NCBI GenBank assembly: GCA_963514095.1
Contig: OY741282.1
Span: 17,153,849 to 17,217,848, forward strand
DNA length: 64,000 nucleotides
Reading direction: 5' to 3'
Source of the DNA: Eutrigla gurnardus
Lineage: Eukaryota > Chordata > Actinopteri > Perciformes > Triglidae
The notes beneath the pieces are model-generated. The model was not told the DNA's origin and made no database searches. It saw only the letters and a list, made by a program, of their open reading frames with translations. Positions 1-13,114 of the stretch are shown piece after piece. The position numbers and the translations under genes are program-made. How positions within the stretch are numbered: position 1 is the first letter of the stretch; each line of letters starts with the position of its first letter.

Positions 1-2372
1 TAACTGACATTTCCCATTTTTTACTTGTGCTTTTTTAGCATTTAAGTCTCCTAAAGAGCATCCGGTTCACTCAAAGAGCTACTTCCTCGAGCGCTCTGAT
101 CCCAGTCGTGTTGTTCCTGCGAGATGCTTCAATTAAAAGGCAGAGGGAGAGAGAAAAGTACTCGGCGGAGAAGGCGGAGCAGATTTAGTTCAGACAAACT
201 GGAAGAGTTAGTCCTGATGACAGGGCTCCTCAGCATCTAAACTAAAGCTCATGTCACTCTTGTAATTATGTACTTGTTCTTGTAGACGCGACGGCTATAT
301 CTAGTACACGATCGAATCTAAGAAATAACTTCTTATGTTTTAGACAGTATTTTTCATTTTGGAAAACAAAACCAGAAAGTCTGTGAATTGAGAACCATTT
401 CTAAGCGTCTGCATTTTGCTTTTAAATCCAGACCAGAATTCAGGATGTCGAAACCCGGTCACTCAGCCCCATGTTGTGAGTTGTTAGTCTGCTATACTTT
501 TTATTATAGTTTGCTTGGAAATGTTATTTTTGTAGTTTAAAAGAACATACTCACAATTGTACATAACACATTATGTCATCAGCGTAACGTGATATGCCGT
601 CCGACACTCACACTCAACCATTTACCAGGTGACATCAGTTAAGTCCCTGAGGGTTCAGGGTTTAAGGCCTGGGGGGGGGGGGGGGGGGAATGGAGAGATG
701 GAGTGGAGATCAATTTTTAAAATTCTGTCTGTTCTTGAAATTTCAAAAATGTTTAGTCCAAACCCCAAATATATCCAGGGACACATCGACAACAAGGAGA
801 ATCTAATAAATGGGCACATTTTGTTTGAAAAATGACTTTTCTGTCAATGGAACCAAACACTTTGTCCTCTGATTCAGCTCTCGTTACGACGGCTAACCCA
901 GCTGCCTTTTTCATGAAGCCTCATCAGCTCATACTAAATAAATCACGGGCCTTTTCATCATCAGCAAATAGACCCGACTGTGTAAATGCTCTCTCTTCAC
1001 AGGAAGTCCTGAAGAAACCCCAGTGTCGAGAGATTTCTTAATTCCAGGCTTGTGTCTCTGCTAAGTTTTCTGTGTCGCTGGTGTCGGAGCTCCGGCTCGT
1101 TTTGGCCCAGGGGTTTCCCTGGCCAGCAGCGGCTGAAGGGAGGGGGGGGGGGGGGGGGGTGTACAGTTGGCCAGTGGTTGCCAGGGAGACACAGTCCCAA
1201 GGTAAACAGTAGGAGCAGTGTTTCTAGCTGAATCGTGCAGTGTGTCTCTCCCCCCGACGACGAGAGCCTTTTTGGAAACAAAATCAGCCTGGAGTTCATA
1301 TAAGAGTCTCTATTCATATCCATCAGAGAGAGAAGAGCTCTTCATCCACGGCGCTGGACGAACATTTCAATAATAATCCGAGACGTGAAGGAGACGTATT
1401 GTTGCCGTACGAATGGGAGCCACCGGTTTCTCTGAATTGTATTTGTGTTGTACAATAGTTGTTTTCACAGCGTTTAGAACGACAATGAGCCGTCTGTGGA
1501 CAGCGTGACATATGGTACGACTTACTCTCAGCTCCAACACTCCAACAATATATAATAATGTGGTGTCATTACTGACCTCACACATGCAGGGAGACTCTCT
1601 CACACTCCACTCTCACGTTCATAGCGTTTGAGCTTTTGTTGAGGACTCATTGTAATCCTGAATTAGACTCCCAACGCTCTAACATTCCAGTGTTTCCAGT
1701 GAAATGAGCCGAGATAGCGTCGCTCCCACGGTCTTATTCACCACTAACCCTATCAGCCAGGCTCTTGTGTTGTGTATCCGACTGTTTTCTGGTTTGAGTT
1801 TTAAAGGATGATTCTGGTGATATTCTGTTATTTTTGTTATTGTCAACAAATCCCACAAAAAGACCAAAAATAAGTCTCCATCAAATAAATCTCCAGTTTC
1901 TGTGATGTTTAATAAAAAACAGAGCTCAAACTAACACTTTTCATTTCATTACTGATAAAAGATTTTATTTAAATGTGAAAAACATAATACACTACAGCCT
2001 GAGTTGATTTTTACAAATGTCTTGATTTTCTTTTGAATAGAAGTTTCCAAAAATCGTGCAAACTTTTATTGAATTTTAGCTTTAAAAAAAAAACACATAC
2101 TCTGCAGAGCCCAGCTGTTTTAGGAAATTATTTAATCTTTTCAAGAAAAATAAAAGTTTATATCCGGGAGTCTTCAGGTCTTGAGTCTGAGTGTTGGAGC
2201 GTCGGGAACACGGACGAACACGTCGACCGGTTTGAATCTCTTCATGGGATTTATTGATAATAAGAAAAACGTGTAATAACTCTATCCTTGTCGCGTATCA
2301 TTGAAGTGTTACACGTTATATCTTATTTCCTGCTCCACCTGTTCTTTACCTGAGTGTGTTTACTCCACCCAG
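1..2372. other. JMY intron, upstream part
   Basis: This stretch precedes the first recognisable JMY exon. I see no reading frame resembling JMY or any other protein, so it is most simply intron. It holds two long G runs (about 670-688 and 1141-1160). A pyrimidine-rich stretch ends in AG at about position 38, but the sequence after it has early stops and does not match the JMY region expected there. The exons for the JMY N-terminal ~380 residues must lie left of the window. Confidence 0.6.
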
Positions 2373-2549
2373 GTGTTGGACAGACACCGAGCCCTGGACA
2401 GCATGGTGGAGCTGCTGCAGGTTTACCCCGAGGAGGACGAGGCGTACGCGGAGCTGCTGGAGGCCACCACTCAGCTCTACCACTACCTGCTGCAGCCCTT
2501 CAGGGACATGAGGGAGCTGGCAATGCTGCGCAGACAGCAGATTAAGGTA

Positions 2550-2590
<41 letters not shown>

Positions 2591-5500
2591 TACCATCTGC
2601 TTTTAGGGCTTGATTTAAGTCGGTTTAGACCTCACTGGAACACACTTTGACTGCCTCTCCCCGCCACCGTCTCCACCAGTGTTGTGATTTTTTAAAAAGC
2701 CGAGGTTAGTGCTGGAGCCGCCGCATGCTAACGTCCTCCATGGAGCCGCCTAAGCCCACTGTAATGACATTAGCTGCTGAGGATGCATGCGGCAGGCGAT
2801 GATGATGTTATAGTAGCCGATCTGTTGCTTTGCATCTGGGGGCCGTGGATCAGCCCTCCCCCACCCCCCCTCCCCCCAGAGCGGCTTAACAACCAGCATA
2901 AGTATTATTACAGCAGCCACTAAACCACTCAGTAATTCTGCAGCCTCAGCACACTCTTCTGTTTTCCACACGCTTTCCTCCACTCCATCTTTGTTGTTTT
3001 TCTTCATTAGAGGTTTGAAATCTCTGCTGTCTCCCCCCCATTGAGTCTGTTTTCACACTCGTGACACACTCAGCCCCAGCAGGTGACGGTGCTTGTTGTA
3101 ATTGTAGGTGGTGTTCACAAAAGCAAATGACATCACTCAGGGGAAATTGCCGACAAAATATCACAATTTACATACCTGAGCAAAGCTTTGGTTCCGCTGT
3201 GAAAGAAACAGTATTTTAATCTCTTTTGCCCTCCTATGTATTTGTTTATATTTTGGCAAATTCAACTCATCAATAAAAGCTATTGGCACTTCCTGTTTCG
3301 GATGTGCTTGTGGATGTACAGACAGTTATTATTGGACTATTTCTAAACTGATTTATGTAAGTGTCTATTTGCATCGGATATATCGATGTCCCCAGACAGT
3401 CACCAAATCTAGAAGTGTGTGTGTGTGTTCATACTTGCCTGAGTTGGAACAAAAAAAGCCACTTCCTGTTTTCAGAGCACCAACATCCCTTTAAACACTG
3501 AAGCAGCATCTTCACTGTACGCCTCGCCCTCCACCTAACCTTTCAGTCTGAACTCTCTACTCTCAGTAAATACAGATATCGTCTGTCTTCAATGTGCATC
3601 ATCATCATCTTCATCTTCGTTCGGCGTCATCACTAACAGCTGTTGAATTGCATGAGAGCGAATTCTGTTAAATCCTCTTTGTTGGATTGTTAGCAGAGAG
3701 TAGAGTACGTGACACGGTTTATTCAGCGAGCATATTTGAGGGCAGTGTGTGTCGAGGAGAAGGCAGTAAACGTGTGTTTATATACTTAGCTGTCGTACTC
3801 GCAGTAACCCCGCTGTGCAGAGGTGTGTCACCTCAAGGCGGAGTCCAATCCAGTCGGTCAGGAAAAACACAACAGAGCAGAAAGTCAGTTTTTAACTTCC
3901 AACAATACCAGATAACGTGAGTGTCTTGTGAAGGAATGGAGTTTGAGTTTGATATCCTGTTTCCCAAGGTGAGTGCTGTTTGACTGGTCACATGACGTCT
4001 CCGTACCTCCGTCACATCCTGACAACGTTCCCGTCCCTCCACTACATTCCTCATATGGCGTCCTCCTCCTCTTCCTCCTCCTCCTCCTAGTTGCAGATTT
4101 GATCATCGCTGATTAGACGATCTATGAATCCTTTCAGCTCTATTGCCGGCCAGATTTGATAAGATTTCGCTGATATCGTAGAAGAAGATGTATAATGTAA
4201 AGTTGCATTATGGAAACTGTGATGTGCAGAACTTTTTGGAGCCAATACTTGAGGCTGAAAGTCATTCTGCACGTTTGACTTGGTGGAGTTTTCTGAGCAT
4301 GTGGACTCTGCATGGTGGTGAAAGTTTGCAGCACCTGCTCCCCTGAGGGCGATCCAACGGCTGGAAACAAAGCTGTATGCAAATGTGATCCTTGATGCCC
4401 CGGCAGAGAGGCGGTTGGTTTCTCCCAAAGTGATGAGTCAGGGGATCGTTGAGAGGCCTTTTTTGCTTTTTGTCCCTGTGATTTACATGCAGTTTGCATC
4501 CTACTTAATGTCGCAAAGAGGATGTGAGGAGGAGCGGATGGACAGAAGGCCTTTCCCTGCCTTCCTGTGTGAACACACACCGACGCGTTGAGGTCGTAAA
4601 GGCCACGTGAAGCTGCTTCCAGCTGAAACTTTCACTTCAGTCGGAGGCGTCAGACGTGGGGGGGGGGTCACTGTGTTGTTGTTGTCGGTACGTTGTATTC
4701 AGAAGCTACACAGGTTCAGTTTAAACTATTTGAATAATCAAATGATCTCAATTGTCTTCAGAATTTCAGAAAAGAGTGAAAAATGTCCATTACAGTATTC
4801 AAATTGCTTGATTTGTACGTCCATATGACATATTGTTGATCGGTCGTGGTTGCAGCTCTTCTGTGAACGGTGACCTCTCTTAACCCGTTCTACTCTCCCC
4901 ATTCATAGTGAGTGACGACCACCTGAATGACATCGGGTGTTGAGTCATTTGTTGAATGGTGCATTGTTGGGGCGGCCCCATTGCATGCTGGGAGCGGAGC
5001 CGGTGTCGGTGTCCTGTTGCCCGGAGGGTCAGAGGGCGGCCATGAATTAAAAATGCGGTTCCTCTGTAACGTGTCTGAGATACTTTTGTACCGCAGCGAG
5101 CTCCAGTTACTGTTTCGATTGCATTATTACATGGCAACGGTTGCCACGGCGATCCCAGGCCGAGTTTACGCCCAGCTGTCGAGGACATTTTTAACACGTT
5201 TTCATCATCACATAAGATAATTAAGTCGCTCTATGGCCTGATTGAAGTATATATTTGTTTTTACATATTTATAGATATTGACTCATTAATCTAGGGTTGC
5301 AACTAATCGATCTGGGTGAGTCCAGATGTTTACCATGAACCCCTGGTGATAACCTATCACATAAGGATGTTTCTCTTTGTCAACCAATCACACGTTGAAG
5401 ACCAGATGTGTCCACATGTTCCCACTGAGCAGATACATCTCTGATATCTCTCTCATGTAAAGTTTCTCACGTCTGTTTAAGCAAAGAAACGTCCTCAAAC

Positions 5501-8500
5501 AGCTGGTCGCCATCGTTTTTCAGGGGGGATGGATTAATTCACATGTGGTGCTCTAGTTTGTGGGATTGACCCCCCCATCCCCCCACAGCTGCCTGGTAAA
5601 CACTGCTTCGTGGTATCTAACACTATTCTGAGCCGGTGAGAGATGAGGTGCCGCCGTGACGGCGTCCATGCTGCTATTTCCAGAGACGTCTGTGTTTTGT
5701 CGCCCGTGAGCTGTCGGCCAGAGGCGTTAAAGGAAATCAGTCCCCCTGCCACTTCCTGTCTCTTCAGTTTGTTTTTCTTTAGTTGGGTAGTAGCTGACTA
5801 AAATCAATGATACCATGCATGTGTAAAACCGGTACTAGATGGTCAGGTTTTACTACTTTATTTACAGGCTCACATTAATAATGAATCAGGTCACAAACGT
5901 GAAACTCAAACATGAAGCAACTGGGAGTGAATTTGACTCCAACGTCCACATTTAGGTGTTTCTGAGCGTCGTCAGTGACGGCAGGTGACAGGTGAGCAGG
6001 AAAAGTGCTTTAAAGGTGCACATCCTCCCTTCAGTGGAGTGATATTTCTGCTCAAACAGCCGTCCATTTCTCAGACAAATATGTCACTTTGCCTGTTTTG
6101 CAGATTCGCGTTGAACCGGCTCGCTCTTCTCTTCAACACTGCAGATCTTCTGTTGAAGTTACATTTTTATTTTGGTAGTTCGTGCCAGGTTTATGACGAG
6201 GAAGGAAAATGCACAGAATAAAAGAGGTGTTGGATATCTCTGGTGTCTATTCTGAGACCCTTTTTTATCTGTTTCATGTATGCGTCTCCTTTTAGAGAAG
6301 ATCGATGTCCTTGCTTTTTCTAAAAGCGTCTCTTTCACAGTCGTATCCTCGTTTATTCCATTGATTTTTTTTGCACACGAGAGCCGGTTCTTCTCTTCTG
6401 TCCCTGAATGCATCATCACCTTGTGCTGCAGCCTTCTACATTATTACGGCGAGTCACTCAGAGTTACAACAGGATGCTCGTTCAGGGCCTTAAATCAACA
6501 ATATATAGAGATTTTTATTATCCTCTGTGTTTAAATAAGCTACTGACTGTAAATGTCATGTGAAGATTATCATGGCCAAAATAAATGCGATTCACAAAAT
6601 GATCCCGATTATTATCCAAATGTATTTAAATCTCTTCAAAATGGCACTAAAACAGACCGGAATCACTCAACGTGTGAAGAAATACATATTTTCAATCAAA
6701 GATAACAAGTTAAATAGAATACATAAGGTAATCATAATTCATAAGGTGTCCCTGCATGAATACATGAATATGGTGAACTACATAGATATTATGACGATGT
6801 TATCCCGATAAGGAAAATTCACCACGATCAACTTGTATTATGAATCTGATTTATGTGATGTAATCTCTGAGAAACAGATGTGTCATAGTTTGGAGCATGA
6901 AACCAGTTGAACAGACTGTCAGTTAAGGGATACCTCCACACAGAGACGCTTTTAGACAACAACATGCTGAGGAGTTAAACAACAGTGACACCAGGTGTCC
7001 GTGGTGTCCCAGGTGTGACATGTCACCAGGTGTCCATAGTGTCCCAGGTGTCCGTAGTGTCCCAGGTGTTGGGTGGTGTCCCAGGTGTCCGTAGTGTCCC
7101 CGGTGTCCGTAGTGTACCAGGTGTGACATGTCACCGGGTCGGACTGCTCTGAGGACAAATGTCTCTGCTGCTGTTGTCTGTAGTGTACCAGGTGTGACAT
7201 GTCACCAGATGTCCGTAGTGTCCCAGGTGTCTGTAGTGTCCCAGGTGTGACATGTCCCAGGTGTCCGTAGTGTCCCAGGTGTCCGTAGTGTCCCGGTATG
7301 ACATGTCACCGGGTCGGACCGCTCTGAGGACAAATGTCTCTGCTGCTGTTGTCTGTAGTGTACCAGGTGTGACATGTCACCAGGTGTCCGTAGTGTCCCA
7401 GGTGTCGGGTGGTGTCCGTAGTGTCCCAGGTGTGACATGTCACCAGGCGTCCGTAGTGTCCCAGGTGTGACATGTCACCAGGTGTCCGTAGTGTCCCAGG
7501 TGTCGGGTGGTGTCCCAGGTGTCCGTAGTATCCCAGGTGTCCGTAGTGTCCCAGGTATGACATGTCACCGGGTCGGACCGCTCTGAGGACAAATGTCTCT
7601 GCTGCTGTTGTCTGTAGTGTACCAGGTGTGACATGTCACCAGATGTCTGTAGTGTCCCAGGTGTCTGTAGTGTCCCAGGTGTGACATGTCCCAGGTGTCC
7701 GTAGTGTCCCAGGTGTCCGTAGTGTCCCAGGTGTCCGTAGTGTCCCGGTATGACATGTCACCGGGTCGGACCGCTCTGAGGACAAATGTCTCTGCTGCTG
7801 TTGTCTGTAGTGTACCAGGTGTGACATGTCACCAGGTGTCCGTAGTGTCCCAGGTGTCGGGTGCTGTCCGTAGTGTCCCAGGTGTGACATGTCACCAGGT
7901 GTCCGTAGTGTCCCAGGTGTCGGGTGGTGTCCGTAGTGTCCCAGGTGTCTGGTGGTGTCCGTAGTGTCCCAGGTGTGACATGTCACCAGGCGTCCGTAGT
8001 GTCCCAGGTGTGACATGTCACCAGGTGTCCGTAGTGTCCCAGGTGTCGGGTGGTGTCCGTAGTGTCCCAGGTGTGACATGTCACCAGGCGTCCGTAGTGT
8101 CCCAGGTGTGACATGTCACCAGGTGTCCGTAGTGTCCCAGGTGTCGGGTGGTGTCCCAGGTGTCCGTAGTATCCCAGGTGTCCGTAGTGTCCCAGGTATG
8201 ACATGTCACCGGGTCGGACCGCTCTGAGGACAAATGTCTCTGCTGCTGTTGTCTGTAGTGTACCAGGTGTGACATGTCACCAGGTGTCCGTAGTGTCCCA
8301 GGTGTCCGTAGTGTCCCAGGTGTCCGTAGTGTCCCAGGTATGACATGTCACCGGGTCGGACCGCTCTGAGGACAAATGTCTCTGCTGCTGTTGTCTGTAG
8401 TGTACCAGGTGTGACATGTCACCAGGTGTCCGTAGTGTCCCAGGTGTCGGGTGCTGTCCGTAGTGTCCCAGGTGTGACATGTCACCAGGTGTCCGTAGTG

Positions 8501-10202
8501 TCCCAGGTGTCGGGTGGTGTCCCAGGTGTCCGTAGTATCCCAGGTGTCCGTAGTGTCCCAGGTATGACATGTCACCGGGTCGGACCGCTCTGAGGACAAA
8601 TGTCTCTGCTGCTGTTGTCTGTAGTGTACCAGGTGTGACATGTCACCAGATGTCTGTAGTGTCCCAGGTGTCTGTAGTGTCCCAGGTGTGACATGTCCCA
8701 GGTGTCCGTAGTGTCCCAGGTGTCCGTAGTGTCCCGGTATGACATGTCACCGGGTCGGACCGCTCTGAGGACAAATGTCTCTGCTGCTGTTGTCTGTAGT
8801 GTACCAGGTGTGACATGTCACCAGGTGTCCGTAGTGTCCCAGGTGTCGGGTGCTGTCCGTAGTGTCCCAGGTGTGACATGTCACCAGGTGTCCGTAGTGT
8901 CCCAGGTGTCGGGTGGTGTCCGTAGTGTCCCAGGTGTCTGGTGGTGGCCGTAGTGTCCCAGGTGTGACATGTCACCAGGTGTCCGTAGTGTCCCAGGTGT
9001 CGGGTGGTGTCCCAGGTGTCCGTAGTATCCCAGGTGTCCGTAGTGTCCCAGGTATGACATGTCACCGGGTCGGACCGCTCTGAGGACAAATGTCTCTGCT
9101 GCTGTTGTCTGTAGTGTACCAGGTGTGACATGTCACCAGGTGTCCGTAGTGTCCCAGGTGTCGGGTGGTGTCCGTAGTGTCCCAGGTGTGACATGTCACC
9201 AGGTGTCCATAGTGTCCCAGGTGTCCGTAGTGTCCCAGGTGTCCGTAGTGTCCCAGGTGTTGCGTGGTGTCCCAGGTGTCCGTAGTGTCCCAGGTGTCCG
9301 TAGTGTCCCCGGTGTCCGTAGTGTACCAGGTGTGACATGTCACCGGGTCGGACTGCTCTGAGGACAAATGTCTCTGCTGCTGTTGTCTGTAGTGTACCAG
9401 GTGTGACATGTCACCAGATGTCTGTAGTGTCCCAGGTGTCTGTAGTGTCCCAGGTGTGACATGTCCCAGGTGTCCGTAGTGTCCCAGGTGTCCGTAGTGT
9501 CCCGGTATGACATGTCACAGGGTCGGACCGCTCTGAGGACAAATGTCTCTGCTGCTGTTGTCTGTAGTGTACCAGGTGTGACATGTCACCAGGTGTCCGT
9601 AGTGTCCCAGGTGTCGGGTGCTGTCCGTAGTGTCCCAGGTGTGACATGTCACCAGGTGTCCGTAGTGTCCCAGGTGTCGGGTGGTGTCCGTAGTGTCCGT
9701 AGTATCCCAGGTGTCCGTAGTGTCCCAGGTATGACATGTCACCAGGTGTCCGTAGTGTCCCAGGTGTCGGGTGGTGTCCGTAGTGTCCCAGGTGTGACAT
9801 GTCACCAGGTGTCCGTAGTGTCCCAGGTGTGACATGTCACCAGGTGTCCGTAGTGTCCCAGGTGTCGGGTGGTGTCCCAGGTGTCCGTAGTGTACCAGGT
9901 GTGACATGTCACCGGGTCGGACCGCTCTGAGGACAAATGTCTCTGTTGAACGTTGGAGCCTGTTGTTCTTCTCTTCACATGTGGCCACGTGTTTCTGCTA
10001 CAGGATTCCTAAACAATGAGTTCACCGCTGAGTTTTTAAGTTAATATTTTCTTTCTTTTTTTCGACTCCCTTTCCTGAATGATGTGATTTTCTGTTTTCT
10101 TCTGTCGGACTTTTCCTTTCTGGTCACTGACGTAATCTCTCCTCCCCCGTTCGCTCCTGTTTTCACCCCAAAACCACTCCCTGTTCTTGTGCCTCACGTG
10201 CA

Positions 10203-10288
<86 letters not shown>

Positions 10289-13043
10289 GAAGGCCTTTGA
10301 GGTTTGTTGGTGTTTATTTTTGAGTACCTACACACATCTGTTTTACATTTATTCATTAATACGTGCCTTTTATGTGCAGCAGAGCTTCACAGGGAGTTCA
10401 ACCCTCTGTGTACATTTTGTTCCATGTGGTCTGGTCTTCCTGGGGGGTTCAGGACTCCACGTGGCACGTTTCCCCCCGGTTCTCACTCTTTTTTTCACAT
10501 GGCCCTGACACGGGCTGGTGAAAATGTGTGGTTGACATGTGGCGCCGGGCCACGTGATACGAACTCCTTCCAGCGTATTCAGAGGGTTTTCTGTTTGTTT
10601 TGTTTATTTTGTTATCAGATAATTTAACCATTGATTCGTTGTTCCACCAGCCCAGTAGGACACTGGGTTAGTGTCACTCTAAACATGCACAGGCATGACA
10701 GGCAACACCATCATCGCCATCTGCTGTCGCTAGCTGGTATTACACTGAACACAGTCGTGAACGGTCTGGACCAGTGCAGTGTTTGTGTTAACTCATTGAA
10801 CATTATTTGGTGGAGGCGACGTGTGAGACTTTGAAGAGTCTGCACCGACTGAACTTTATCAGCTGATGCAAATACTCTGTGTTTGATTGTGCTTTCCACC
10901 TCCTCGCCCTGCAGATCTCCCTGGAGACGGAGCGTCTGGGCCCTCGGCGGGTGGAGAGCCTGAGGAAAGAGGACGAGGAGTGGCAGAAGAAGGCTCACGC
11001 CACCATCCTCTCCATACAAGACCTGACTGTCAAGTTCTTCGAGACCACGACTCGGGCGCAGAAAGGTAAATACGCTTGGAAGGAGGCATTTTTAAGCGTT
11101 CTGGGGCTTCTGTGACCTTTTGAACCTCTGTGTTGTATGTTTACTCCATAACAAAGTGCAGTACACGCTCCACGTCTCGCATACCGAAGTGATTTCTACT
11201 AGTCCCTCCTCCTTCCAGAAGTATTTTAATCCTCTAACCATCTCGGCTACGAACTGCTGGGAAACAAGTCGACTGATTTCTGTCCAGACGTGGAACAGTC
11301 GAAGCTCTGTTCTTCCATTCAAGGGGCTGCAACTAACAGTTACTTCCTTTGATTAACCCGTTAATTACTCTCTTGATTGGGCGATTAATCATTCAGTCAT
11401 TAGAAAATAGTGAAGAATTGTGTTTTTTTGGGATCAAATCGTATATTAAGTTTACAAACGTGCCTCTCATTGGAGAAACCAGGGAAGTGTATGTAATAAA
11501 ATACTCCGATTGAGTTGTTTTTACTATATGTGGCTCCACTAACTGATAACCAATGGGCCGCTGCTCCGTCTCTGACCACCGTGTCGTGTTGCAGCGCTGT
11601 ACGAGCGGATGCGTGCTGACCAGAGGAAGTTTGGCAAGTCGGCGTGGGCGGCGGCGGTGGAGCGCATGGAGCGGCTGCAGTACGCCGTCTCCAAGGAGAC
11701 GCTGCAGCTGATGAGGGCCAAAGAAATCTGCCTGGAGGAGAGGAAGCACGGCTTGAAGGAGGAGGTGAGACGCTGCTCAGAAACGCTCATCACCGATGAC
11801 GAGCGACGGCGCCGGTCTTTAAAAAGCCCTGATAGTTTGTCAGAAGAGGTGGAAGGAATACTCAGTAACTTCAGTAAAAGTAGTAATACTGCACTGTTGT
11901 AGTATTACTCGGTTGTAACTGAACGTGTTCCTTGAGTAAAAGTACAAAAGAATTGGCATACAAATATAGAAAAAGTATACATTAAAAGTGCCAAAAGTAT
12001 AAGTACTCACTACGCAGAGTGTCTCAGTATAATATAATATCACTGGATGATGCATTCATCACTTTAATATTGCAGCTTGTAAAGGTGGTATTAAGGTATT
12101 AATGTCCTCTACTGCTCCTTTAAACACCTGATGAGATGTACATGGCCGACAATAACAAGAGAGAGTTGTTGGAAACATGACCTCATGACTCAAACATCCT
12201 GCGACGGAGTGAATAACATAATAACATCCTGGTTTACAACGCTGGAAATGAGTCATTGGGAATGAGTGTTGGGGTCAAATGCTACTGGACATGTGTAAAT
12301 ACATGAAACAGTACCTGTTGTGTGCTGAGAGAGAGGTTGAAGAGTAAAACTGTGTGTGTGTCTGCTTGTAGATGCAGTGTCTGCAGGGAGGCGAGGATGC
12401 CATGCTGCGTGTGGACCAGCTGGAGGCGCTGTACTACGAGGTGCAGCTGCAGCTGTACGACGTCCAGGCCGAGGTGCTGCGCTGCGAGGAGCTGCTGCTG
12501 AACGCTCAGCTGCAGAGTCTACGGAGGCAGATGATCGGTGAGCAGCCGCTCCCTCCTCCAGGGGGCGCCACGCAGCTCGACGAATGCAAACGACGAATAA
12601 ACACATCAGTACAGACATGTTTGAGGTGGCAGCACTGTAGGCTTCCACAGATATTTGTGTTTATTGTGCAAAGTGCTGCTGGTCCACATTGTTTATTAGT
12701 TTCCATTACATTTATATATTTAATAACCATATAAAACAATAATCATACAAAGAGAAAAAGAGGAATTATACCAAATGTAGCTTTGTAATAAAAAGACAAA
12801 ACGGTAACTTCTTATTCTCATGACACACTGCACCAGAGCGGCAGGACGAGGTGGTGTACTACGATGCCTTCGAGAGCCCCGACGCCATGAAGGGCGAGGA
12901 CGACCCCGCGACCCCGCCGTCCCCCCTCCGAGATGAAGAAGTCGGCGTCCTGCAGCAGAGGACGCGGCAGCTGGAGGCCCGCCGGGGCCGCATCACTGCC
13001 AAGAGAGGCTACCTCAAGAACAAGAAGGTGAGCAGAGACGGCC

Positions 13044-13114
<71 letters not shown>

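Noticed and set aside
1..230. Possible JMY exon after TTTTTTAG at about 38
   Set aside because: The three frames contain stops and none resembles the JMY residues expected before VLDRHRALD.
6985..9945. CRISPR-like array
   Set aside because: The repeats are contiguous and variable in spacing, with no unique spacers, and the genome is eukaryotic. It is a minisatellite.
6923..9988. Multiple ORFs rich in HLGHYGHLG or VSVVSQVS repeats
   Set aside because: These are translations of the JMY intronic minisatellite. They occur in several frames on both strands and have no flanking coding sequence.
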